A DNA stretch of 64,000 nucleotides from Cyanobium sp. FGCU52 (GTDB taxonomy: Bacteria; Cyanobacteriota; Cyanobacteriia; PCC-6307; Cyanobiaceae), in assembly GCA_024958715.1 (NCBI GenBank), contig JANWUS010000012.1:104232-168231 (forward strand), written 5' to 3'. The stretch's first letter is position 1; every line of letters begins with the position of its first letter. The position numbers and the translations under genes are program-made. This document shows positions 44,620-56,194 of this stretch, in pieces. The notes under the pieces are model-generated. The model did not search any database and was not told where the DNA came from. It was given only the letters and a program-made list of their open reading frames with translations.

Positions 44620-45353
44620 GCCGGAAGTTGGGACGCCTGCGTGCCGGTGATCCGCTCGAGCCTACGGCCGGTTTCCTCTTGCACCCACTCTTCGAACAGT
44701 TCGGCCGCCATCTGTTCGGCCATGGCTTCATCGAAGACGGCCGGCGTGTAACGCTCCAGACGCACCACCAGCCACCAGTCAGCCAGGGGGAAGGGTTCCA
44801 TCAGCACCCCAGGGGTGGCGATACGCAGTTTCTCCGCCAGCACCGGATGGGCCTGGGTGAGCGGCACCGGCCCCACGATGCCGTTGGTGGCCTTCTCGGG
44901 CCCTTCGGCGAAGCGGGCCGCCAGGTCGGCGAAACTGGCCTCGCCGGCACCGATTCGGAAGTACAGCTCCCGTGCCAGCAGCCCATCCCGCACCCGCAGG
45001 AGGCTGTAGACCACCTTGTCGAGTTGGTGTTTACGGCTGAGGAAGCGGGCTTCCGCCTTTTGGCCGAAGTGGTTCTGGGCGTGCTGCTGCAGGCGGGCGG
45101 GCAGTTCCATCTGCCAGGCCAGGTCCTCGTCGCGGAGCCCCTGGTTGTTCTGGTAGGCGGCCATGGCCTGCTCGCTGTCGAGTCCTCGCTGCTGGCGGAA
45201 ACGCAGACGGGCCTTCTCGGCGACGGAAGGATCGAGGGCCTCTCCAGCCAGAGCTTCGGCCAGGGTCTCGCGCTCCACCAACAGCCTCAGCAGGCCATGG
45301 CGGCGAAGCAGTGCAAGGGTGTCGGCCGGCAGGCCCAGAAGACGATCGCCCAT
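44616..45353 (-). CDS. Parvulin-type peptidylprolyl isomerase-like protein
   Basis: 245 residues from the ATG at 45353; an in-frame TTG at 45377 is an alternative. A SurA-like helical N-terminus (ALLRRHGLLRLLVERETLAE) precedes a PpiC-like region (about 140-215): GEASFADLAARFAEGPEKATNG, GIVGPVPLTQAHPVLAEKL and PLADWWLVVRLERY. No signal peptide is seen, so it acts in the cytoplasm. It probably keeps the export substrate unfolded. It overlaps the exporter gene by four bases. The same three-gene order occurs at 10577-15637, where the parvulin-like partner is more diverged. Confidence 0.82.
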   Translation of the reverse strand: MGDRLLGLPADTLALLRRHGLLRLLVERETLAEALAGEALDPSVAEKARLRFRQQRGLDSEQAMAAYQNNQGLRDEDLAWQMELPARLQQHAQNHFGQKAEARFLSRKHQLDKVVYSLLRVRDGLLARELYFRIGAGEASFADLAARFAEGPEKATNGIVGPVPLTQAHPVLAEKLRIATPGVLMEPFPLADWWLVVRLERYTPAVFDEAMAEQMAAELFEEWVQEETGRRLERITGTQASQLPA

Positions 45354-45488
45354 CCGCCTCAAGCTACTGACCTCCAAGGGTTGTGTCAGAGCGGGTCAGG
45401 GGTTGCCCAAGGGCCCCCCTGTGGTGCATGCTTTTGCGGTCGGCGCGAGCCGGCCGGTTTCGACTGCCGGGTTTCCGACAGCCCAGCC

Positions 45489-45560
45489 GCGGATGTAGCT
45501 CAGTGGTAGAGCATCTCCTTGCCAAGGAGAGGGTCGAGAGTTCGAATCTCTTCATCCGCT
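45489..45560 (+). tRNA. tRNA-Gly (anticodon GCC)
   Basis: 72 nt cloverleaf without encoded CCA. The acceptor stem GCGGATG pairs with CATCCGC, the D arm is GCTC/GAGC, the anticodon arm TCTCC-TTGCCAA-GGAGA carries anticodon GCC, and the T arm is GAGAG-TTCGAAT-CTCTT. The last nine bases overlap the end of the GNAT gene on the opposite strand. Confidence 0.96.
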
Positions 45561-46019
45561 TGATTCTTCCCTCACCATGAGGTTCTGGCTTTCCTTGGAG
45601 CGGAATCCCAGCCGCTCGTAGAACCCGGCGCTGTTCGTGGTCATGAGGTAGACCCGCTCGGTGTGGGCCAGCGCCGGAGCCGCCAGCAGGGCTTCCACCA
45701 GCTGGCGCCCCAGCCCCCGGCCCTTGTGATCGCCGGCCACCACCACGTCCCAGAGCACAGCGCGGTAGGCCCCATCGCTGGTGGCACGCCCGAAGCCCAC
45801 CAGCCGGTCGCCCTCCCAGGCGCTCACGGCGGCCTGGCTGCCGCGCAGCATCCGCCGCAGGCCGTCCGGAGGGCGGCCCGCCGCCCAGAAGCTCTCCCGA
45901 TCGAACAGCCGACGCAACTGGGCGAGCGCCCCGACCGGCCGCAGGCCCGGGCCCAGGCCCAGCCGCAGGGCGGGGGCCCCGCTGCCGTGGCGGATCAGCC
46001 GGATCGTGGCGGAACCCAA
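45552..46019 (-). CDS. GNAT-family N-acetyltransferase
   Basis: 155 residues; the best visible start is a TTG at 46019. The acetyl-CoA site is VVAGDHKGRGLGRQLVEALL near residue 95, followed by LMTTNSAGFYERLGF. The N-terminal third is Arg/Leu-rich. Substrate is unknown; small GNATs of this type acetylate amines or proteins. Its stop codon lies inside the tRNA-Gly gene on the other strand, so transcription of the two overlaps. It diverges from secA. Confidence 0.82.
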   Translation of the reverse strand: MGSATIRLIRHGSGAPALRLGLGPGLRPVGALAQLRRLFDRESFWAAGRPPDGLRRMLRGSQAAVSAWEGDRLVGFGRATSDGAYRAVLWDVVVAGDHKGRGLGRQLVEALLAAPALAHTERVYLMTTNSAGFYERLGFRSKESQNLMVREESSG

Positions 46020-46120
46020 GTGCTCACCTGCCTTCGCATGGTCGGAATCCTCGCCTCCGGCGGTCCCGGAGCCCCAGGGGGGCGGCGGTAAGGTGACCCC
46101 TAACGGTTGGCCTTTGTCCC

Positions 46121-49002
<2,882 letters not shown>

Positions 49003-49006
<4 letters not shown>

Positions 49007-49770
49007 GGGCAGCGTCGATCGATCCTCCGGTGCTGGAGCTCCGGGATGTGTGGCTGCGCATCCCCGTGAACACCCGCGAAACCCGCACGCTCAAGAAGGC
49101 CCTGATCCGTTCCCTCACCGGCGGGGCCCTGCGCAACACCCGCGCCGGCGCCGAGATCGAGGCCCTGCGCGGGATCACCTGCGCGATCCGGCACGGCGAA
49201 CGCGTGGCCCTGATCGGCCACAACGGCGCCGGCAAGAGCACCTTTCTGCGGCTGATCTCAGGGATCTACCTGCCCAGCTCCGGAAGCTTCCGCGCCACCT
49301 GCCCGGTGTTTCCGATGATTCAGAAGAGCTTCCTTACCAGCCCCGAACTCAGCGGCCTGCAGGCGGTGAAGGGCCATTACCTGCTGCAGCACGGCAACCT
49401 GCGTGGCTTCGCCGACTACCTGCAGTCGATCGTGGAGTTCTCCGAACTGGGCGATTTCATCCATCTGCCGATGAAGGGCTACAGCGAAGGCATGTCCGCC
49501 CGTCTGCTGTTCACTCTGCTTACCTCGGGCACCCACGACTGCCTCGCCCTCGACGAAGGTTTCGGAGCCGGCGATGCCCGCTTCTTCGAGCGGGCCCAGA
49601 AGCGCATGGAACAATTCATCGATGCCTCAGGCACGTTGATCCTGGCAAGCCATTCCAATGCCCTGCTGCGCCAGTTCTGTAAGAGGGGCCTGGTGTTCAA
49701 CCAGGGGCAGATCGTCTTTGATGGCTCTCTCGAGGATGCTTTAGCCTATTACGATGAACACTGCGGTTGA
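49003..49770 (+). CDS. Polysaccharide ABC transporter ATPase (KpsT/short Wzt-like)
   Basis: 255 residues, overlapping secA (ATGA). Walker A is GHNGAGKST near residue 75, the signature [11 protein letters not shown] is of the KpsT/Wzt type, and Walker B is [11 protein letters not shown]. It lacks the C-terminal sugar-binding domain of the Wzt at 3733, so it would export glycan with less selectivity. The permease partner overlaps it by 17 bases but carries a frameshift. If that frameshift is real, this ATPase has lost its partner. Confidence 0.9.
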
Positions 49771-50538
49771 TTCTCTGCGCTTCGGCTGGAAAAGCCGCCG
49801 GGCCTGGTGGTTCACCGCCTCGGCCCGCACGCGCGAGCGATTCGCCCGCACGGCCCTCGGCAGCTTCTGGCTGGGCCTGTCGAACCTGCTGTCGATCTCC
49901 GTGCTGGCGGTGGTCTACGGCACCGTGTTCAAGGTGCAGGACTTCAACGCCTATGTGGTGTATCTCGGCACCGGGCTCGTCACCTGGAACGCGATCGCCG
50001 CTTCCGTGCAATCGGCCCCCAGCCTGTTCAAGAACAACGCCGGCAACCTCAAGAACACCAACACCGATCCGATCTTCTACACGCTGGAGGAATGGTCGTT
50101 CCAGGTTCAAACCTTCCTGCAGTCGTTCGGGCTTGTTCTGCTGATCCTCTCGCTGTTTCAACCCACACTGCTGCCCCATCTGTTCACGGCAGGGCTGCTT
50201 CCTTTTCTCAATCTGCTGCTGTTCATCTACTGGTTCCCCCTGCTGGTCTGCTTGCTAGGGGCACGCTACGAAGACTTTTTCAGTTGGTGCCGATCGTGCT
50301 GCAGCTGATGTTCCTGCTCTCCCCGATCCTCTACAAGAAGGAAGCGCTGGGCCATCTGGGCTGGACCGCCGATCTCAATCCCCTCTACAGGGTGCTCAGC
50401 AATCTGCGCCATGCCCTGATCCACGGGGAGCTCAAGCTCGATCACGCCCTGCTGATCCTGCTGGCCAATCTGATCGGGCTGCTGCTGGCCGTGGGTCTGC
50501 TCGGACGTCAACGCCACAAGCTGCCCTTTCTCGTGTAA
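49754..50538 (+). pseudogene. Polysaccharide ABC transporter permease (Wzm/KpsM-like) with a +1/-1 frameshift
   Basis: The first frame (49754-50308) reads an ABC-2 permease start, ARTRERFARTALGSFWLGLSNLL, continuing to GARYEDFF at about residue 175 before ending SWCRSCCS. The next frame continues exactly where expected as FQLVPIVLQLMFLLSPILYKKEAL to a stop at 50538. Joined, the protein has about 260 residues and six membrane segments, the normal size. The break falls in a five-T run at 50276-50280; one more T would restore the frame. It could be a true mutation, a homopolymer sequencing error or slippage-dependent expression. Confidence 0.85.
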
Positions 50539-50574
50539 ACGCCGGCAACCAGCCTGGCCCCGGCGGCCAGCCGC

Positions 50575-52080
50575 TCAGCCCAGCTTCGGCAGGGCCGCGT
50601 AGATCGCCTTGAAGCGGGCCTGCTGCTGGCGGTGATCCACAATCGGCTCGGGATAGTCGCCCCGCTGGAGGGAGGCGATCCGGCCGCTGATCAGATCGGC
50701 GCTGCTGACGCGGGCCAGTTCGGGGAGCCAGCGGCGGATGTAGGTGGCCTCGGGGTCGAACTTCGCCGCCTGGGTGGACGGGTTGAAGATGCGCAGCGGC
50801 CGGGGGTCCATGCCGCTGCTGGCGGTCCACTGCCAGCCGCCGTTGTTGGCGGCGAGGTCGCCATCCACCAGCCGCTCCATGAACACCTGCTCGCCCAGGC
50901 GCCAGTCGCAGATCAGATCCTTCACCAGGAAGGAGGCCACGATCATGCGGCAGCGGTTGTGCATCCAGCCGCTGGCGTTCAGCTGGCGCATCGCCGCATC
51001 CACGATCGGGACGCCGGTGCGCCCCTCGCGCCAGGCCGCCAGCCGCTCGGGATCGTTCTCCCAGGGGAACTGCTTCCACTGCGGCCGGTAGGGGCCATCG
51101 GCCAGCTCGGGGAAATGGAACAGGGCCTGCTGGTAGAACTCCCGCCAGGCCAGCTCCTGCTCCCACACCTCGATCGAGGCGAGCGCCTCGGCGCTGCCGG
51201 CCAGGTCCCGTGCCGAGCGCGCCGCGGCCCAGGCCTGGCGGGGGGAGAGGGTGCCGAAGCGCAGGGCGGCGCTCAGGGCCGAGGTGCCCTGCTGGCCCGG
51301 CAGGTTGCGATCGCCGTCGTAGCGCAGCAGCGGGCCGCCGCCGGTGCCGCCATCGGCGAAGGCCTCCAGCTGCTGCAGCGCCGCCGCCTCGCCCGGCCGG
51401 CAGGGGCAGAGCTCGGCGCCATCGAAGACAGGGCCCAGGCTGGCGGCGTCCGGCACCTCCACCAGCAGCGGCAGGGTCTGCCAGAGATGGCGGCGCTCCG
51501 CGGAGAAGGCGGCAGGATCGAGATCCAGCAGCCCCCGGGGCGCGGGCGCCGGATCGAGGCCGCCGGCCGTGGCCGGGCCCAGGGCCTGCTTGCGCAGCAC
51601 CTGGCCGCGCCAGTTGCGCAGGAACGGGCCGTACACGCGGTAGGGGTCGCCGCCGCCGGTGCGCAGGGCCTCCGGCGCCACCAGCAGCTGGTCCCAGTCG
51701 GCGAGCACCCGCCGCCCCTCGGCCTGAAGCGCGGCGGCCACGCGCCGGTCGCGGGCCCTCCCCTGGGGTTCGACGCCGCGGTTCCAGGCCACCACCTCCG
51801 CCCCGATCGCCTCGGCCAGCCGCGGCAGTTCCACCGCCGGATCGCCCTGCAGCAGCAGCAGGCGGCTGCCGGCCTCCCGCCAGCGCTGCTGCAGCTCCCG
51901 CAGGCTCTCCACCAGGAACCACAACCGCGCCGGCGCCTGGGTGGGAGCCTCCAGGAATGCCGGATCGAGCACGAACACACCCGTCACCGCCGGGGTGGCG
52001 GCGGCCGCGGCCGCCAGGCCGAGGTTGTCGGCCTGGCGCAGATCGCGGCGGTGCCAGAACAGCCAACGCGCCGCTGCCAT
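50575..52080 (-). CDS. phr: Deoxyribodipyrimidine photolyase (cryptochrome/photolyase family)
   Basis: 501 residues. N-terminal LFWHRRDLRQADN is the antenna-domain signature. The FAD domain contains EVWEQELAWREFYQ, WREGRTGVPIVDAAMRQL, GWMHNRCRM and the strongly conserved NNGGWQWTASSG. It repairs UV-induced cyclobutane pyrimidine dimers using light. Class I CPD photolyase is most likely, with an antenna of 8-HDF or MTHF type. It overlaps the NUDIX gene stop by one base (TGATG) and converges on the permease pseudogene. Confidence 0.94.
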   Translation of the reverse strand: MAAARWLFWHRRDLRQADNLGLAAAAAATPAVTGVFVLDPAFLEAPTQAPARLWFLVESLRELQQRWREAGSRLLLLQGDPAVELPRLAEAIGAEVVAWNRGVEPQGRARDRRVAAALQAEGRRVLADWDQLLVAPEALRTGGGDPYRVYGPFLRNWRGQVLRKQALGPATAGGLDPAPAPRGLLDLDPAAFSAERRHLWQTLPLLVEVPDAASLGPVFDGAELCPCRPGEAAALQQLEAFADGGTGGGPLLRYDGDRNLPGQQGTSALSAALRFGTLSPRQAWAAARSARDLAGSAEALASIEVWEQELAWREFYQQALFHFPELADGPYRPQWKQFPWENDPERLAAWREGRTGVPIVDAAMRQLNASGWMHNRCRMIVASFLVKDLICDWRLGEQVFMERLVDGDLAANNGGWQWTASSGMDPRPLRIFNPSTQAAKFDPEATYIRRWLPELARVSSADLISGRIASLQRGDYPEPIVDHRQQQARFKAIYAALPKLG

Positions 52081-52640
52081 CAGAGGCCCAGCACCTGGCG
52101 GGCGCGGAACCAGGCGGTCACGCTCTTGCCGTCGAGGGCCTCGTTGCCGCTGGCCAGGGCCGCATCCAGCTCGCCGGGCTCCATCAGCAGAACCTCCATG
52201 TCCTCGTCGTCGTCCCCGGGGGGGCGCTCCGCCAGCAGGTGGAGCTCGCGGGCCAGGAACAGGTGGATCACCTCGTCGGAGTAGCCGGGGCAGGGCAGCA
52301 TCGCCCCCAGTTCATCCCAGCGCTCGGCGCGGTAGCCGGCCTCCTCCTGCAGCTCCCGCCGCATGGTGCTCAGGGGCGTCTCGCCCGGATCGAGGGTGCC
52401 GGCGGGGAACTCCAGCAGGCGGGTGGCCACGGCGAAGCGGTACTGGCGCAGCACCACCACCCGGCCGTCGTCGAGCACCGGCACCGCCAGGGAGGCGCCG
52501 GGGTGCTTGATCACGCCGAAGGTGCCCTCCACGCCCATCGGCAGCGCCAGGCGGTTCACCTCGAAGCGCAGCTTGCGGGCATCGAGGCTGGCCTCGGTGG
52601 CGAGGTGCCGCGCAGGCTCGGGGGGCGGCAGGGGGGCCAT
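52080..52640 (-). CDS. NUDIX hydrolase (ADP-ribose pyrophosphatase-like)
   Basis: 186 residues from the ATG at 52640. The NUDIX box GTLDPGETPLSTMRRELQEEAG lies at about residues 87-108. The upstream VEGTFGVIKHPGASLAVPVL and VVVLRQYRFAVATRLLEFPAG are typical of NudF/ADP-ribose pyrophosphatases. It probably hydrolyses ADP-ribose or another nucleoside diphosphate compound. The reading frame is open further upstream, but that overlaps folK antisense-like sequence; this start gives the usual family length. Followed directly by photolyase. Confidence 0.9.
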   Translation of the reverse strand: MAPLPPPEPARHLATEASLDARKLRFEVNRLALPMGVEGTFGVIKHPGASLAVPVLDDGRVVVLRQYRFAVATRLLEFPAGTLDPGETPLSTMRRELQEEAGYRAERWDELGAMLPCPGYSDEVIHLFLARELHLLAERPPGDDDEDMEVLLMEPGELDAALASGNEALDGKSVTAWFRARQVLGL

Positions 52641-52671
52641 GGCGGAGGCGTCGGATGGCGGCCAGCATGGC

Positions 52672-53295
52672 CTATTCCGGCCAGCCGGGGCGGGGCGGCA
52701 GGCGTTGGGGGGGAGGTTCCGCCTCCGCGGACGCCGCCGCCATGGAGCTCGCCGCCGCGGCCTGCAGCTGCGCCAGCAGGTCGGCCACCGAGGGTGGGGG
52801 CGCTCCCTCGCCGCCGGGGGGGGACAGGGCCGGATCGATCGCCGCCAGGGGCTCCAGCACGAAGCGGCGCTGCTGCAGGCGCGGATGGGGGAGCTCCAGC
52901 GCCGGCGCCTGCAGCCGGCAGGCCCCGCACCAGAGCAGATCGAGATCCAGCAGCCGCGGTCCCCAGCGCTCGCCCCGCACCCGGCCGAAAGCACGCTCCA
53001 ACGCCAGCAGAGCCTGCAGCAGCTCCCGGGGATCGGGGGTGGGCACGAGCAGGGGCCCGGCCACCAGCACCGCGTTCACGTAGGCCGGCTGATCCGGCGG
53101 ACCGCCCACCGGCGCGGTGCGGAACAGGGGCGACCAGCGGCAGCCCCGCACCAGCGGCGTGCCGCCCCACCCCGCCAGCGCCGCCTCCAGGCGGGGGCGC
53201 ACCATCGTGAGGGTGGCCTCGGGATCGCCGAGGTTGGCCCCCAGCGCCACCGCCAGCGTGTCGCCCCCTGGCTGCCACTGCCGCGATGCAGACAT
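52672..53295 (-). CDS. folK: 2-amino-4-hydroxy-6-hydroxymethyldihydropteridine diphosphokinase (FolK)
   Basis: 207 residues from the ATG at 53295. VALGANLGDPEAT near residue 14, SPLFRTAPVGGPPDQPAYVN near 53 and the signature RWGPRLLDLDLLW near 110 identify FolK. It phosphorylates the pterin precursor of folate with ATP. An Ala-rich, Pro-rich C-terminal extension of about 40 residues is extra to the family core. A possible link is that folate can serve as photolyase antenna cofactor, but co-location may simply reflect operon history. Confidence 0.93.
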   Translation of the reverse strand: MSASRQWQPGGDTLAVALGANLGDPEATLTMVRPRLEAALAGWGGTPLVRGCRWSPLFRTAPVGGPPDQPAYVNAVLVAGPLLVPTPDPRELLQALLALERAFGRVRGERWGPRLLDLDLLWCGACRLQAPALELPHPRLQQRRFVLEPLAAIDPALSPPGGEGAPPPSVADLLAQLQAAAASSMAAASAEAEPPPQRLPPRPGWPE

Positions 53296-53401
53296 CCCGG
53301 ATCTCTCTCCGCAGCTCCCCATCCCAGCATCGGAGCGGAACCATGCCGTGCCGTTCGCCCTGCCCCCATGGGGGTGACAACAGTTGCCAGCGGTGGAACT
53401 G

Positions 53402-53983
53402 ATGGATGAGAAGGCTTCCAGCCCTCCTGACGTCAGCCGCCTGTCTGTGTTCCCATCCACCGACACCCCACCAGAGCCAACGGTTGACAGCGCCCCGTCC
53501 CCGCTCCCGCCAGACTCAGAAATACCCTCCCATCGGTGGCCGCGCCTCGACCGGCTCGGCCTCACCCAGGCGATCGGCGGCTTCGTGCTCGGTCTGATCG
53601 CGCTGTTCTCCTCCTATGACCACATCTCCTTCGCCGGCAACACCCTCAAGCTCGAGCAGCAATGGGGAATCGTTTTCATCGCTGCCTCGGTGGCGACAGT
53701 TCTTATCGATGCTGAACTGGCGACGCGATCCCGGTTACGAGCTGCGAATGAAGCAGCTGAGGAGCGAGATCGAGCAGATCGAGAGAGAAACCGAGCAGCT
53801 GAGGCGCGAGAACGCCAGGCTCAGGACGCTGAACGCCAGACAGAAAGCCTTGAATTCCTCCATCAGGCGGCTCTGCTTTCCGGACGCGTCCAACTCGAAC
53901 CCAATCCCACCAACAGAGCTCGATTCCAGTTCTTCCTCACCCTGATCAGCGGCGAAATCCCCCCAGAAGGAGAAGACCTCTGA
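53402..53983 (+). CDS. Small membrane protein with coiled coil, function unknown
   Basis: 193 residues from the ATG at 53402; an in-frame TTG at 53384 is possible. A Pro/Ser-rich N-terminus precedes two hydrophobic segments (about 62-80 [15 protein letters not shown] and 90-110 [15 protein letters not shown]). A highly charged helix rich in Glu, Arg and Ala (about 110-150) follows, likely a coiled coil. I do not recognise the family. It lies 89 bases upstream of the proposed chlD start on the same strand. Confidence 0.6.
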   Translation: MDEKASSPPDVSRLSVFPSTDTPPEPTVDSAPSPLPPDSEIPSHRWPRLDRLGLTQAIGGFVLGLIALFSSYDHISFAGNTLKLEQQWGIVFIAASVATVLIDAELATRSRLRAANEAAEERDRADRERNRAAEARERQAQDAERQTESLEFLHQAALLSGRVQLEPNPTNRARFQFFLTLISGEIPPEGEDL

Positions 53984-54072
53984 GCCAACCGCTCATGCCG
54001 GCGATCCGGGCTTCCTGTCCGCAGGCAGGCCCATCGGAGAGACTGACCCTTCCCAAGGGCTTCTGTTCCCCC

Positions 54073-56181
54073 ATGGCCGCCAGTGCGTCAGCCACTCCCG
54101 GCAGCAGCGCCATCGCCGCCCGCTCGTTTCCCCTGGCGGCCATCACCGGCCACGGCACGCTCAAGCTGGCCCTGCTGCTGGCGGCGGTGGATCCGGGGCT
54201 GGGCGGGGTGGTGATCGCCGGCGGCCGGGGCACCGGCAAATCGGTGCTGGCCCGCGGGCTGCACGCCCTGCTGCCGCCGATCGATGTGCTCGACCTCGGC
54301 CCGCAGACGATCGGCCGCAACCTCGATCCCACCCGGCCGGAGGAATGGGACGAGGGGGCCCGCCGCCGCATCCTGGCCCTCGGCGGCGACCCCGACGCCA
54401 CGGGCCCCCAGAGCCTGCTGCCCACCAAGGTGGTGCCGGCGCCGTTCGTGCAGGTGCCGCTCGGCGTCACCGAAGACCGCCTGATCGGCTCGGTGGACGT
54501 GGCCGCCTCGCTGGCGGCCGGTGCGCCGGTGTTCCAGCCCGGCCTGCTGGCGGAGGCCCACCGGGGGGTGCTTTACGTGGATGAGCTCAACCTGCTCGAC
54601 GACGGCATCACCAACCTGCTGCTGGCGGCGGTGGGCAGCGGCGAGAACCGCATCGAGCGGGAGGGGCTCAGCCTCTCCCACCCCTGCCGCTGCCTGCTGA
54701 TCGCCACCTACAACCCCGAGGAGGGGGCGGTGCGTGACCACCTGCTGGATCGCTTCGCCATCGCCCTCTCCGCCAACCAGCTGCTGGACACCGAGCAGCG
54801 GGTGGCGATCACCCGCAGCGCCCTGGAGCACGGCGAATCGGTGGAGGCCTTCCGCGCCCGCCACCAGGAGGAGACCGACGCCCTCGCCACCCAGCTGCTG
54901 CTGGCCCGCCAGTGGCTGCCGGATGTGCAGATCAGCCGCGAGCAGATCGCCTACCTGGTGAACGAGGCGATCCGCGGCGGGGTGGAGGGGCACCGCAGCG
55001 AGCTTTACGCCGTGCGGGTGGCCCGCGCCCATGCCGCCCTCAGCGGCCGCGACCGGGTGGAGGCCGAGGACCTGCAGGTGGCGGTGCGGCTGGTGATCGC
55101 CCCCCGGGCCCTGCAGCTGCCGCCGCCCGATCCCGACCAGCCGATGGAGCCGCCGCCGCCACCGCCGCCCCAGGGCGAGCAGCCCCCCGAGGAGCCGGAG
55201 CCGCCGCAGAACGAGCAGGAGCCCGACGAGCCGGACAACGACGACGAGACCGAGGACGACAGCCCGGAGGACGAGGCGCCGCCCTCGATCCCGGAGGAGT
55301 TCCTGCTCGATCCGGAGGCCACCGCGATCGATCCCGATCTGCTGCTGTTCTCGGCCGCCAAGGCCAAGAGCGGCAGCAGCGGCAGCCGCGCCGTGGTGCT
55401 GAGCGACAGCCGCGGCCGCTACGTGAAGCCGATGCTGCCCCGGGGGCCGGTGAAGCGGATCGCCGTGGATGCCACCCTGCGGGCCGCTGCGCCGTACCAG
55501 AAGGCCCGCCGCGAACGGGAGCCGCACCGCAAGGTGATCGTGGAGGACGGCGACCTGCGGGCCAAGCAGCTGCAGCGCAAGGCCGGCGCCCTGGTGATCT
55601 TCCTGGTGGATGCCAGCGGCTCGATGGCGCTGAACCGCATGCAGAGCGCCAAGGGCGCCGTGATCCGCCTGCTCACCGAGGCCTATGAAAACCGCGACGA
55701 AGTGGCCCTGATCCCCTTCCGTGGTGAGCAGGCGGAGGTGCTGCTGCCCCCCACGCGCTCGATCACCGCCGCCCGCCGCCGGCTGGAGGCGATGCCCTGC
55801 GGCGGCGGCTCGCCGCTGGCCCACGGCCTCACCCAGGCGGCCCGGGTGGCCGCCAACGCCCTGGCCACCGGCGATCTGGGCCAGGTGGTGGTGGTGGCGA
55901 TCACCGACGGCCGCGGCAACGTGCCCCTCTCCCGCTCCCTCGGCCAGCCACCGATCGAGGGCGAGGAGCCGGTGGACCTGAAGGAGGAGGTGAAGCAGGT
56001 GGCCAGCCGCTACCGCGCCCTGGGCATCAAGCTGCTGGTGATCGACACTGAGCGCAAGTTCATCGGCAGCGGCATGGGCAGGGAGCTGGCCGAGGCCGCC
56101 GGCGGCCGCTACGTGCAGCTGCCGAAGGCCAGCGATCAGGCGATCGCCGCCATCGCCCTGGAGGCGATCGCCAGCGTCTGA
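54073..56181 (+). CDS. chlD: Magnesium chelatase subunit D (ChlD)
   Basis: 702 residues from the ATG at 54073. The AAA+ domain has [20 protein letters not shown] near residue 55 and [15 protein letters not shown] Pro-rich then acidic linker (about 355-410) connects to a von Willebrand A domain with the MIDAS motif [12 protein letters not shown] near 513. With ChlI and ChlH it inserts Mg2+ into protoporphyrin IX, the committed step of chlorophyll synthesis. This gene confirms a phototroph. It converges with the MCE gene 13 bases away. Confidence 0.96.
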   Translation: MAASASATPGSSAIAARSFPLAAITGHGTLKLALLLAAVDPGLGGVVIAGGRGTGKSVLARGLHALLPPIDVLDLGPQTIGRNLDPTRPEEWDEGARRRILALGGDPDATGPQSLLPTKVVPAPFVQVPLGVTEDRLIGSVDVAASLAAGAPVFQPGLLAEAHRGVLYVDELNLLDDGITNLLLAAVGSGENRIEREGLSLSHPCRCLLIATYNPEEGAVRDHLLDRFAIALSANQLLDTEQRVAITRSALEHGESVEAFRARHQEETDALATQLLLARQWLPDVQISREQIAYLVNEAIRGGVEGHRSELYAVRVARAHAALSGRDRVEAEDLQVAVRLVIAPRALQLPPPDPDQPMEPPPPPPPQGEQPPEEPEPPQNEQEPDEPDNDDETEDDSPEDEAPPSIPEEFLLDPEATAIDPDLLLFSAAKAKSGSSGSRAVVLSDSRGRYVKPMLPRGPVKRIAVDATLRAAAPYQKARREREPHRKVIVEDGDLRAKQLQRKAGALVIFLVDASGSMALNRMQSAKGAVIRLLTEAYENRDEVALIPFRGEQAEVLLPPTRSITAARRRLEAMPCGGGSPLAHGLTQAARVAANALATGDLGQVVVVAITDGRGNVPLSRSLGQPPIEGEEPVDLKEEVKQVASRYRALGIKLLVIDTERKFIGSGMGRELAEAAGGRYVQLPKASDQAIAAIALEAIASV

Positions 56182-56194
56182 ACGGCCGGTAGGC

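Noticed and set aside
50554..50570. Hairpin between the permease pseudogene and photolyase
   Set aside because: Only a 6-bp stem with no T tract; common by chance in GC-rich DNA.
51210..53210. 666-codon plus-strand reading frame over photolyase, NUDIX and folK
   Set aside because: Arg/Pro/Ala-rich nonsense; three genes with signature motifs lie on the minus strand.
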